Assembly: GCA_001897995.1 (NCBI GenBank)
Contig: MKRV01000298.1
Coordinates: 1-60,719 of the forward strand
Reading direction: 5' to 3'
DNA length: 60,719 bases
Source: Alphaproteobacteria bacterium 65-37
GTDB taxonomy: Bacteria; Pseudomonadota; Alphaproteobacteria; Reyranellales; Reyranellaceae
A model generated the notes under the pieces. That model did not search any database. It was given only the letters and a program-made list of their open reading frames with translations, and was not told where the DNA came from. The translations under genes were made by a program, and so were the position numbers. This document shows positions 35,505-43,415 of the stretch, one piece after another. How positions within the stretch are numbered: the stretch's first letter is position 1; each line of letters starts with the position of its first letter.

Positions 35505-35818
35505 TCGAGCCACCGTTCGGCACGGGCCGTCGTATCCGCAATCGGGCCATCTGGGCGGTTGCGTTGTTCGCCGCCTCGGTCGCCCCGGCGGTCGTCGGCC
35601 TCGGCATCGCCAAGGCGACGGAAGAGGCAACCAACCTCGCCCAGCCATTGGCGTTGCTGTTCTGGATCATCGGCCTCCTGTTCGCGATCGCGGCGGCGGT
35701 CCCGACCTTGCGCTACTGGGACGGGCTTCCGGGTACGACGCGCTGGCTGGGGACGCTTCCTCTCCTGTCGATCTCACTGTTGCTCACCGTCGCGTTGCTC
35801 ACGCCTCTGCTGATCTAG
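35495..35818 (+). CDS. Small three-helix membrane protein, second of a tandem pair
   Basis: A 107-residue protein that mirrors the preceding gene product in length, helix positions and the WxxLP loop, so the two arose by duplication. The reading frame has no ATG near the expected start; I use TTG at 35495, which overlaps the first gene by 10 bases and gives a matching N-terminus. The C-terminus is very hydrophobic (LLLTVALLTPLLI). The function is unknown; a two-subunit membrane complex is possible. Confidence 0.55.
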   Translation: MAVVEPPFGTGRRIRNRAIWAVALFAASVAPAVVGLGIAKATEEATNLAQPLALLFWIIGLLFAIAAAVPTLRYWDGLPGTTRWLGTLPLLSISLLLTVALLTPLLI

Positions 35819-35870
35819 TGGCACCGGATTCTTGCGAGTGATTCGCACCTTGTTGCGACCAATTTGTGTC

Positions 35871-35886
35871 TGCTGCCGCGGCAGCA
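35871..35886. promoter_or_regulatory. 16-bp perfect palindrome upstream of hemA
   Basis: TGCTGCCGCGGCAGCA is a perfect 16-base palindrome ending 21 bases before the hemA start codon. It could be a regulator site overlapping the promoter or, in the transcript, a compact hairpin near the ribosome site. No regulator can be named from it. Confidence 0.4.
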
Positions 35887-35907
35887 ACGCGAGTAAAATC
35901 GGCGTCC

Positions 35908-37137
35908 ATGGATTACGAGGCTTTCTTCACCAGCCATCTGGGACGTCTGCGCGACGAGGGACGGTATCGCGTCTTCGCCGAGCTCGAGCGCATCGTCGGC
36001 GCCTTCCCGCGCGCACGTTTTCATCGTGAGGGCCTGCCGCCGCGCGAGGTCACGGTCTGGTGCAGCAACGACTACCTGGCGATGGGTCAGCACCCCGCGG
36101 TCGTCGAAGCCATGCAGGCGGCGATCGGCGCCCAGGGATCCGGTGCCGGCGGCACGCGCAACATTTCCGGCACCAACACCCTGCATAATGCCCTGGAGCG
36201 CGAGCTCGCTCAGTTGCACCGCAAGCAGGCCGCCCTGGTTTTCACCTCGGGCTACGTCGCCAACGAGACGACCCTGCAGACGCTCGGCGCCATGCTGCCC
36301 GGCTGCGAACTCTACTCCGACGCCTTCAATCACGCCTCGATGATCGCCGGCATCCGCCACTCGGGAGCGGTGCGCAAGATCTTCCGCCACAACGACGTGC
36401 GCCATCTCGAGGAATTGCTGGCCGCCGCGGATCCTGCGACGCCCAAGATCGTGGCCTTCGAGTCGGTCTATTCGATGGACGGCGACATCTCGCCGATCAA
36501 CGAGATCTGCGAGGTCGCTCACCGCTATCGCGCCCTCACCTATCTCGACGAAGTCCATGCCGTCGGCATGTACGGCGACCGCGGCGGCGGCGTCGCCGAG
36601 CGCGACGGCGCCCTCGACAAGGTCGATATCGTCCAGGCCACGCTTGCCAAGGCGTTCGGCGTGGTCGGGGGCTACATCGCCTCGACCGCGGCGACCGTCG
36701 ATTTCGTACGCTCCTGCGGCTCGGGCTTCATCTTCACTACGTCCTTGCCGCCGGCGATCGCCGCCGCAGCGCTTGCGAGCGTCCGCCTGGTCAGCAGTCA
36801 GCCCGAGCTGCGCGTCCGCCATCAGGAACGCGCCGCCACCCTGAAGCGCCGCCTCGCCGCGGCCGGCCTGCCGGTGATGCCGTCGGTCACCCATATCGTG
36901 CCGGTCTTCGTGGGCGACGCCGCACTCTGCAAGCAGGCGAGCGATCTCCTGATGGATCGCCACGCCATCTACGTGCAGCCGATCAACTACCCGACCGTAC
37001 CGCGCGGCACGGAGCGGTTGCGTCTGACGCCGACGCCGCTGCACGGCGACACGGAGATCGCCCATCTGGTCGAGGCCCTGCAGGATGTCTGGCAGACCCT
37101 CGGCCTCGCTCGCGCCTCCAAGGCGGCCGCAGAATAA
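35908..37137 (+). CDS. hemA: 5-aminolevulinate synthase
   Basis: A 409-residue PLP enzyme that condenses glycine and succinyl-CoA to 5-aminolevulinate, the first step of tetrapyrrole synthesis by the C4 route used in alphaproteobacteria. The N-terminus (MDYEAFF), GSGAGGTRNISGT (77-89), the DEVHAVG motif (D214, H217) and the PLP lysine K248 in TLAKAFG match ALAS rather than the related KBL or BioF enzymes. ATG 35908 gives the exact family start. The ribosome site is weak (GAG), and a 16-bp palindrome precedes it. Confidence 0.94.
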   Translation: MDYEAFFTSHLGRLRDEGRYRVFAELERIVGAFPRARFHREGLPPREVTVWCSNDYLAMGQHPAVVEAMQAAIGAQGSGAGGTRNISGTNTLHNALERELAQLHRKQAALVFTSGYVANETTLQTLGAMLPGCELYSDAFNHASMIAGIRHSGAVRKIFRHNDVRHLEELLAAADPATPKIVAFESVYSMDGDISPINEICEVAHRYRALTYLDEVHAVGMYGDRGGGVAERDGALDKVDIVQATLAKAFGVVGGYIASTAATVDFVRSCGSGFIFTTSLPPAIAAAALASVRLVSSQPELRVRHQERAATLKRRLAAAGLPVMPSVTHIVPVFVGDAALCKQASDLLMDRHAIYVQPINYPTVPRGTERLRLTPTPLHGDTEIAHLVEALQDVWQTLGLARASKAAAE

Positions 37138-37153
37138 CGCGACGCCGCTAGCC

Positions 37154-38611
37154 TCAGGTGCCGGCCGCCCGCAGGACCCGGCCGATGATTTCCGCACCGG
37201 CGTCGATTTCCTGCTCGTTCCAGGCCGCGAAGCCGAGAAACAGGCCTCGACCGGTGATCCTTCCGGTGAAATGACGCGACAGCGGCCGTGCCGTCACGCC
37301 GGCCGCCGCCAGCCGCATCGAGATGTCGTTGTCGTCCTGCTGGTCGTCGAGGTGAACGAGAAGCTGCATGCCTCCCGCCGGCGGTGAGATCTGCACCCCC
37401 TCGCCCATCGCCGCCGCGAGCCGCTGCACCAGCCGATCGCGCCTTGCGCGATAGACGCGGGCCATCTTGCGGATATGGGCCGCGAAGTGACCATCGTCGA
37501 TGAATTCGGCGAGCGCGTCCTGCACGGGAGGCGCCACGATCTGACCGCTGTGACGCTGAGCCTTCTCGATGACGTCGACGAACCCGTCGGGGACGATGGC
37601 GTAGCCGGTCCGGATATCCGCGAAGGTCGATTTCGAGAAGGTGCCGACATAGAAAACGCTACCGGTGTCGTCGAGCCCCTGCAGGGCAGCGACCGGCCTG
37701 CCGTCATAGTGGAACTCGCTGTCATAGTCGTCCTCGACGATCGCCGCGCCGATCGACGCTGCGAACGCGAGAATCTCCTGCCGTCGTTTGACGGGCATCA
37801 GCTGCCCGGTCGGATACTGGTGAGACGGCGTCACGAAGATCAGCCGCGGCCGATCGCTTCGCCCCGCGATCGACAATCCGCTGCGATCGAGGCCTATTCC
37901 CGCGACGCGGGCGCCGGCCGCTTCGAGAGCCGCACGCGCCCCACCGTAGCCGGGGCTTTCCACCCAGGCGAGATCGCCGGCATCGAGCAGCACCCGCGCA
38001 ATGAGGTCGATCGATGCTTGAGCCGACGGCGTGACGATGACCTGTCGCGCGTTGGCCTTGACACCCCGATACTCGGACAGATGCCGGAGCAGCGCCGCCT
38101 GCAACGTCGGACGGTTCAGGGTCGACATGCTGGCAGCGTGCACATGGCGGGCAGCCCGCCGAAGGCAGCGCGCCCAAAGCTCGTGCGGAAATTCACGTGC
38201 GTCGGCCACGCCGGGAGCAAATGGCCGAGGGCGGCCTTCGTTCTCAAAAGGCCAATCGGTTCGGCCGAACCCCTCGGCCCAGCGTGACATCCGCAAACCG
38301 GCAGGGGCCCGGCGCGCACCTGCCTTGCCCACCTGCAGCGACGACCTCGCCAGCGGCGCGACGGTCGGCCGGCGGCCCTGCCCGACGTCGAGGTAGCCTT
38401 CCATCGCCAGCTGCTCGACGACGAGCGAGACGACGTTGCGCGACACTTTCAAATGACGCGACAGGTCACGGCTGGATGGCAGCCGATGGCCCGGCGGCAG
38501 CGCGCCGGCCAACACGGCCTGTCTCAGTTGATCGTAGAGCTGCTGTGTGAGTGTCCTGGCGCCCGATGGCAGAAGCTCGATATCGATCAGGCCGGAGAGA
38601 AGATGCGCCAT
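37154..38611 (-). CDS. MocR/PdxR-type transcriptional regulator with aminotransferase domain
   Basis: A 485-residue regulator. Residues about 15-85 form a GntR winged helix (LYDQLRQAVLAGALPPGHRLPSSRDLSRHL in parts: GHRLPSSRDLSRHLKVSRN), and the rest is a fold-type I aminotransferase domain with VEDDYDSEF and the PLP lysine in VGTFSKSTF. MocR proteins sense PLP or amino compounds and usually control a divergent gene, here the DMT exporter. The ATG at 38611 is fixed by domain start; the frame to 38968 runs into the divergent gene and is not real. Confidence 0.92.
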   Translation of the reverse strand: MAHLLSGLIDIELLPSGARTLTQQLYDQLRQAVLAGALPPGHRLPSSRDLSRHLKVSRNVVSLVVEQLAMEGYLDVGQGRRPTVAPLARSSLQVGKAGARRAPAGLRMSRWAEGFGRTDWPFENEGRPRPFAPGVADAREFPHELWARCLRRAARHVHAASMSTLNRPTLQAALLRHLSEYRGVKANARQVIVTPSAQASIDLIARVLLDAGDLAWVESPGYGGARAALEAAGARVAGIGLDRSGLSIAGRSDRPRLIFVTPSHQYPTGQLMPVKRRQEILAFAASIGAAIVEDDYDSEFHYDGRPVAALQGLDDTGSVFYVGTFSKSTFADIRTGYAIVPDGFVDVIEKAQRHSGQIVAPPVQDALAEFIDDGHFAAHIRKMARVYRARRDRLVQRLAAAMGEGVQISPPAGGMQLLVHLDDQQDDNDISMRLAAAGVTARPLSRHFTGRITGRGLFLGFAAWNEQEIDAGAEIIGRVLRAAGT

Positions 38612-38728
38612 GAAACTGGCCCTATATTCTTTCCAAGATTGGCTCTTTCTATATGGCCAGTCAAATCTATCCTTCGGCCGATCGCGCCCCGACGGAGCGC
38701 GGGAAACGCGCGCTGACGGAATCGTCCA
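38612..38728. promoter_or_regulatory. Divergent promoter region with inverted repeat
   Basis: This gap separates the MocR-type regulator from the DMT exporter. It holds the inverted repeat ACTGGCC (38615-38621) and GGCCAGT (38655-38661), each flanked inward by TATAT. The left arm lies directly at the regulator's start codon. The pair is a good candidate for the MocR binding site that controls both genes. Confidence 0.5.
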
Positions 38729-39751
38729 ATGGGTCCCCCACTCTCCCGCCGCATGGCGCTCTTCCTGTTCGCCATCGTCGTGGTGACCTGGGGACTGAAT
38801 TGGACGGTGACGAAGACGATCGTCGACAGCGTCACACCGCTCTGGGCCACCGCGATCCGCTCCGCCATCGCCACCGTGATCCTGTTCGGCTTGCTGCTCG
38901 CGCGAGGCCAGTTCGTCGTCCCGCGCCGCGGCGACATTCCCGTCGTGCTGGTCGTCACCCTGTTCCACATGGTGGCGTTCGCCGCACTCGTGGCCTTCAG
39001 CCTCCAGTTCGTTCCTGTCGGCCGTTCGATCGTGCTGGGCTACACGACGCCGCTATGGGTCGCCCCGGTCGCCTGGCTGCTGCTGGGCGAGCCCGTGACG
39101 AGGCCGCGGCTGGCCGGGATCTGTCTCGGCCTGGCCGGACTTGCCGTCCTGTTCAATCCGCTGGACTTCGACTGGAACAACGATGCCGCACTGATCGGCA
39201 ACGGTTTGGTCCTGCTGGCCGCCCTGTCCTGGGCCGTGAGCATTCTCTACGTCCGAGCGCACAGGTGGATATCGACACCGTTCCAGCTCGTCTTCTGGCA
39301 GGCCCTGCTCGCCACCGCCATTCTGTCCACCCTTGCCTTGTCGATCGATGGCGTGCCGCGGATCACCTGGAATTCTACCCTTGCAGGCGCCTTCCTCTAT
39401 GCCGGCATATTCGGCACGGCGCTGGCCTACTGGGCAATGGCGATGGTCAATCGCAGCCTGCCGGCCACGACGACGTCGCTCGGTATCCTGGCAACGCCTG
39501 TCGTCGGCATGGCGAGTTCGACGATCGTACTCGGCGAGCCTCTCGAACTGCCGGTCATCGTCGCGATGGCCATGATCGTGAGCGGCATCGCGATCGGCAT
39601 CGTTTCCGGCCGGACCTCGCGCGCTACTCCACCGTCCGCATCGTCCACAGACGCGAGCGCACCAGCACGACGACGATCATCAGTGCCATCGCCGCAGCCG
39701 GCAGGAGCATGGCGGCCTCGAGCCCCCAGATGTCGCAGATCGTCCCGGTAA
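38729..39751 (+). CDS. DMT superfamily transporter (EamA)
   Basis: A 340-residue membrane protein with ten predicted helices in two EamA repeats (for example VVVTWGLNWTVTK early in repeat one and LLAALSWAVSILYVRAH at the start of repeat two). EamA proteins commonly export amino acids or metabolites. The C-terminal 45 residues are polar, arginine and serine-rich and are encoded where the gene overlaps the 3' end of the convergent MFS gene by 128 bases; this tail looks like late read-through rather than a conserved domain. Divergent MocR regulator suggests control by an amino compound. Confidence 0.88.
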   Translation: MGPPLSRRMALFLFAIVVVTWGLNWTVTKTIVDSVTPLWATAIRSAIATVILFGLLLARGQFVVPRRGDIPVVLVVTLFHMVAFAALVAFSLQFVPVGRSIVLGYTTPLWVAPVAWLLLGEPVTRPRLAGICLGLAGLAVLFNPLDFDWNNDAALIGNGLVLLAALSWAVSILYVRAHRWISTPFQLVFWQALLATAILSTLALSIDGVPRITWNSTLAGAFLYAGIFGTALAYWAMAMVNRSLPATTTSLGILATPVVGMASSTIVLGEPLELPVIVAMAMIVSGIAIGIVSGRTSRATPPSASSTDASAPARRRSSVPSPQPAGAWRPRAPRCRRSSR

Positions 39752-40862
39752 GGAAGGCGCCGATCGGACCGCCGCCACTCAAGCCCAGCTGGAAGAGCGA
39801 CATCAGCCGGGCGCGATGCGTGGCCGGCGCTACGATCTGCACCACGGTGCGGCTCTGGGTCATGGTGATGCCGGCACCGATCCCCCAGACGAAGTTCAGT
39901 GCCACGAAGACCGGGAACGGCGGCAGGAAAGACATCGCCAGCAGCACGACCGCACCGGTCATCACTGCCACACCGATCAGCCGACCGCGTAGCGTGAGGC
40001 GCCGCGCCAGCCCGACAAGCGCCATGCTGGCGACGATTGTCGCTGCCCAGAAGGCCAAATTGACATAGGAAAGTTCAAGGGCGCCGCCGTGATAGTTGTC
40101 GCGCACGACCAGCGGCAGCACGGCCATGAAGGGGCCGACGTAGAAAATCCCGACGCCGAAATTCAGCAGCAGCACCGGCCAGATCTGATCAGACCGGGCG
40201 GCAGCCGACACGCCTTCGCCCACGCTTTTCCAGAAACCGACAGGGGGCGTCGGGGGATGCGGCGGCGGATCGGGCAGCTTGTAGACGGCCAGGCAGCCTG
40301 CCAGCACCATGCCGGCATGCAGCAGCAGGAGCGGCACGGCCCCGAAGCGGTCGGCCGCCGACGCAAAGGCGATGCCGATGAGCTGGCCGCCGAACTGCAG
40401 GGCTGTCGCCAGGGCGACGGCCCGCGGCAATGCTCCCTGACGGGCCACGAACGGCAGCAGGGCATCGCGTGTCGGGATCGCAAAGGCGCCGATGGCACCG
40501 GCCGCGATGCCATAGGCAATCAGCAGAGGATAGCTCAGCGCCCCCGGCCCACCGCTCCACAGAAGCGCGGCCAGAGCCAGGGGCGGCGCGGCATAGAGCA
40601 CGTGATAGCGCAGCAGCAGGCGCCGCGGATTGCCGCGATCGGCCACGAGGCCGCCCAGTGGCAGGAACAGCAGCGACGGCGCCATGACGGCGGCCTGGGC
40701 GACACCGACGGCGAAAGCGTCCATGCGCAGCACGACCGCCACCAGCCAGGGAAACAGCACCATCTGGATGCCGAGCGGCACGAACCAGGTGCCGAGGCCG
40801 GCTAGGTAGACGGGAAAGGCGGAGGACGTGGTTGCCGGCGGCGGGCTCTTGCCTTGATCCAA
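39624..40862 (-). CDS. MFS transporter
   Basis: A 412-residue protein with 12 predicted helices, of the MFS_3/enterobactin exporter-like type: FPVYLAGLGTWFVPLG near the start, PLGGLVADRGNPRRLLLRYH (motif A, in part GGLVADRGNPRR) and GAITMTQSRTVVQ-like GAGITMTQSRTVVQ later. It probably exports a small molecule. The stop region overlaps the convergent DMT gene by 128 bases. The promoter lies at 40863-40933 beside the divergent small gene. Confidence 0.88.
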   Translation of the reverse strand: MDQGKSPPPATTSSAFPVYLAGLGTWFVPLGIQMVLFPWLVAVVLRMDAFAVGVAQAAVMAPSLLFLPLGGLVADRGNPRRLLLRYHVLYAAPPLALAALLWSGGPGALSYPLLIAYGIAAGAIGAFAIPTRDALLPFVARQGALPRAVALATALQFGGQLIGIAFASAADRFGAVPLLLLHAGMVLAGCLAVYKLPDPPPHPPTPPVGFWKSVGEGVSAAARSDQIWPVLLLNFGVGIFYVGPFMAVLPLVVRDNYHGGALELSYVNLAFWAATIVASMALVGLARRLTLRGRLIGVAVMTGAVVLLAMSFLPPFPVFVALNFVWGIGAGITMTQSRTVVQIVAPATHRARLMSLFQLGLSGGGPIGAFLTGTICDIWGLEAAMLLPAAAMALMIVVVLVRSRLWTMRTVE

Positions 40863-40933
40863 GACAAATCCATCTATATCTTGTAAGCACTTAGTGCATA
40901 TTGTTCATTCGTTAGTCAAAGGCACTTATTTTC
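40863..40933. promoter_or_regulatory. Divergent AT-rich promoter region
   Basis: A 71-base AT-rich gap between the MFS gene and the small gene at 40934. It contains the short inverted repeat GCACTTAGTGC (40887-40897) and a second GCACTTA at 40921-40927. These may be regulator half-sites. Promoters for both directions must lie here. Confidence 0.4.
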
Positions 40934-41347
40934 GTGTCGACCTTCAATCGCAATACCCTGGTCAAAGTCCTGGAGATCCTGGACAGCAGCCACCCCGAGG
41001 AGGCATTGGCCGCAGCCAAGCTCGCCTCCGCGATGGTACGCGAGGCCGGTCTTACCTGGGATCAGGTGATCGACGCCACCGCGCTGCCGCGTCCCCTGCC
41101 CGCCGCTGCCCCGGCTCCGGCCCCACCGCCGGCGCGCGCCGCGAATGCCGGCCCGTTCGGCTACTCGCGTCGTGAGCGCGACCTCTCGCCCCATGAGCAG
41201 TTCTTCATGGTGCTCCTGAGCCCGCGGACACCTGCCGATGTGAAGCGCAAGCTGCGCACCTGGGAAGCCCGGGTCCTCGATGGCGAGATCACGCCGCAGG
41301 AAAGCCAGGACCTGCAGTTCATGTACAAGAGCTTCGTCGCTGGCTGA
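40934..41347 (+). CDS. Conserved hypothetical protein, 137 residues
   Basis: The N-terminus (LEILDSSHPEEALAAAKLASAMVREAGLTWDQVI, in parts: HPEEALAAAKLASAM, EAGLTWDQVI) recalls the DUF2786-like segment seen in plasmid and phage-associated proteins. A proline-alanine linker (about residues 53-70) leads to a second helical part with LSPHEQFFMVLLSPR. The start is GTG at 40934. The protein is soluble. I know no function. Confidence 0.65.
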   Translation: MSTFNRNTLVKVLEILDSSHPEEALAAAKLASAMVREAGLTWDQVIDATALPRPLPAAAPAPAPPPARAANAGPFGYSRRERDLSPHEQFFMVLLSPRTPADVKRKLRTWEARVLDGEITPQESQDLQFMYKSFVAG

Positions 41348-41622
41348 GGCCGTTCGCTGCAGTGCGCTTTAGAAATCGGGGGACGTCGACAGCCGGAATG
41401 TCCGGGGTGCCCCGATCAGCAATGAGGTTGCCCCTCCTCCGCCCGCCCAGTCGCGACGGCCTGCAAGGCTTCGATTGGATGGCGCAGATCGAAGACACTG
41501 GTGATGCGGCGCTCGGCAAGCGACCGGCCGCACAGCACGATCATCCCGGCGTGATGCCGGTCGACCGAACACGTCCGGACGTAGCATCCGTTCCACACTC
41601 GATCCGAGCAGGAGTTGCTTAC
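41348..41622. other. 275-bp region without a supported gene
   Basis: No intact gene is convincing. A minus-strand frame at 41416-41598 reads plausibly as protein (MIVLCGRSLAERR, DLRHPIEALQAVATGRA) and faintly resembles the C-terminal end of a zinc-type alcohol dehydrogenase, so it may be a decayed gene end. The right edge holds the AGGAG ribosome site of the next gene. Confidence 0.3.
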
Positions 41623-41988
41623 ATGTCACACAGCATCTCGACCTTGCTGCGTCGAAATCTCAGCGATGTCTTCGGTGAGATTGATCCTGTCCGCCGGCGC
41701 GCTGCGCTCAAGGAATTATTCCATGAAGATGCCGTCTTCTACGATCCCAACAAGGGCGTACATCGCGGACATGCCGCGATCGACCATATCGCCGGCGTGA
41801 TCAAGGCGACTCATCCGGACTTTCAGTATCAGCCGATCGCCGAGCCGGAAGCCGTTGGCGATGGCGGTCGGATCAAGTGGGTCTCCGGCTCCCCGGGAGC
41901 GGCGCCAGAATATGCTGGCACCGACTTCATCATTGCGCGGGACGGCAAGATTGCAGCCCTCTATCTTTTCTTCGATCCGCTTCCCTGA
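41623..41988 (+). CDS. NTF2-like (SnoaL-like) protein
   Basis: A 121-residue protein with the cone-shaped NTF2-like pattern: FHEDAVFYDPNKGVHRGHAAIDHIAGVI early (in part: EDAVFYDPNKGVHRG), a middle strand set, and GTDFIIARDGKIAALYLFFD at the end (in part: RDGKIAALYLFFD). Members are small isomerases, hydrolases or binding proteins. The ATG at 41623 has AGGAG 8 bases upstream. The longer frame to 41362 is unsupported. Confidence 0.82.
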   Translation: MSHSISTLLRRNLSDVFGEIDPVRRRAALKELFHEDAVFYDPNKGVHRGHAAIDHIAGVIKATHPDFQYQPIAEPEAVGDGGRIKWVSGSPGAAPEYAGTDFIIARDGKIAALYLFFDPLP

Positions 41989-42072
41989 CGTGATGGCCGA
42001 CCGAAGATACGGCAAGTCCACAACGCCCCACCAAGCCCATCGCGTGAGTGTGCCGGAAAGGAAACGTGCAGC

Positions 42073-42663
42073 ATGGATAGCCGCACCCTCAGTGCCTACG
42101 ATCGAGACGCTGGCACCTTCGCGGATGACTGGCACTCACAACCCGCCCCCACGGATCTTCATGCTGCCGTAAAAGCCTTCTTCGTCGAGGGGCCTACAGC
42201 CGATATCGGTTGTGGCAGTGGGCGCGATGCCGCTTGGCTCAATTCGGCCGGTTATCCCACGACCGGGTTCGATGCTTCCGACGGGCTGCTGAACGAGGCA
42301 AGGCAACGATATCCTGCCATCCGATTTGTCCATTCGGAACTGCCCGCGCTCGACAATATCGCACCTGGCAGTTTCGCAAATGTGCTCTGCGAGACGGTCA
42401 TCATGCACCTCCCGACGGAAGCGATCTCTCCGTCCGTCGAGCGGCTTGTCGACATCCTCGTCCCACGCGGCATGCTATATCTCTCGTGGCGAGTGACGGA
42501 AGCCGCCGACCGCCGCGATGAACATGGCCGCCTCTATGCCGCCTTCGATCCGGCTCTCGTCCTGACGCCTTTGAGGGCCACATCGATCAGATCAGACGAG
42601 CAGATTGGCAGCATCTCCTCCGGGAAGCTGATCCGACGCCTGGTTGCGCAGAAGGGCGCCTGA
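42073..42663 (+). CDS. Class I SAM-dependent methyltransferase
   Basis: A 196-residue methyltransferase. Motif I is DIGCGSGRDA (near residues 39-48), followed by the acidic segment TTGFDASDGLLNEAR and the strand FANVLCETVIMHL. It is a single Rossmann domain of the Methyltransf_25/11 type; the substrate is unknown. GGAAA lies before the ATG. It follows the NTF2-like gene by 84 bases on the same strand. Confidence 0.88.
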   Translation: MDSRTLSAYDRDAGTFADDWHSQPAPTDLHAAVKAFFVEGPTADIGCGSGRDAAWLNSAGYPTTGFDASDGLLNEARQRYPAIRFVHSELPALDNIAPGSFANVLCETVIMHLPTEAISPSVERLVDILVPRGMLYLSWRVTEAADRRDEHGRLYAAFDPALVLTPLRATSIRSDEQIGSISSGKLIRRLVAQKGA

Positions 42664-42714
42664 CGACGGCAGATCGGGAATTTCCCGCGTCTTCGTCCTG
42701 TTCCGAGACGGCCG

Positions 42715-43344
42715 TCAGGCGGCGAGCAGAACGCTCTGTTCGCGCTCGAGGACGCGCTTCACCGCCGGACGTGCCAGCATGCGATCCTTCCAAGCCGTGT
42801 AGTTCGCGAGATCACCCATCGGCAGGCCGATCCGCTTGCCCCAGCCGTAGAAGACGAGCGCATAGCCGTCGACCACCGAGAAGTCGTCGCCGAGGATCCA
42901 AGTCTTGCCGGCGAGCAGGCCGTCGATTTCCTTGAGATTGGCATGGAAGTTCTCACGTCCGACCGACTTCAGGTGGTCGAACACGGCAGTATCGGTGGCA
43001 AAGCGCTCGGGCCGGCCGATATGCGTGAAGTTCGGATGCACGGCATTGGAGAACCAGGCCATCAGCGAGATGGCACGCGCCCGCTGCACGGGATCCTTGG
43101 GCATGAGTTGCGGCGCGTACTTGCCCGCGACATAGTCGAGGATCGCGGTGTTTTCGACGATGGTCCCCTCGTCCACCGCCAGTGCCGGCACGCGGCCACG
43201 TGGATTGACCTTGAGATACTCGGGCGTCCTCTGTTCGCTCTTGGCGAAGCTCAGGGCCTGCGACTCGTAGGCCGCACCGCTTTCTTCCAGGCCGATATGC
43301 GACGCGGTCGAGCAGGCACCGGGGGCATAGTAAAGCTTGAGCAT
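42715..43344 (-). CDS. Glutathione S-transferase, bacterial beta-class (GstA-like)
   Basis: A 209-residue GST. The beta-class active-site region KLYYAPGACSTASHIGLEE (in part: YYAPGACSTA) includes C11, the residue that forms mixed disulfides with glutathione in GstA. The thioredoxin-like half ends near residue 80 (VENTAILDYVAGKY), followed by the helical half with DDFSVVDGYAL. It acts in detoxification in the cytoplasm. GAGAGGAAA stands before ATG 43344. Confidence 0.92.
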   Translation of the reverse strand: MLKLYYAPGACSTASHIGLEESGAAYESQALSFAKSEQRTPEYLKVNPRGRVPALAVDEGTIVENTAILDYVAGKYAPQLMPKDPVQRARAISLMAWFSNAVHPNFTHIGRPERFATDTAVFDHLKSVGRENFHANLKEIDGLLAGKTWILGDDFSVVDGYALVFYGWGKRIGLPMGDLANYTAWKDRMLARPAVKRVLEREQSVLLAA

Positions 43345-43415
43345 GATGGTTTCCTCTCTCCGACTGTCATCCGTCGCTCTGCATCGGCGCGGAGGCTCCC
43401 CCGCACGCAACGACG

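Noticed and set aside
35908..37137. Reading the hemA product as 2-amino-3-ketobutyrate CoA ligase or BioF
   Set aside because: The N-terminus MDYEAFF, the GTRNISGT segment and K248 position fit 5-aminolevulinate synthase better than the related enzymes, and no biotin or threonine genes are near.
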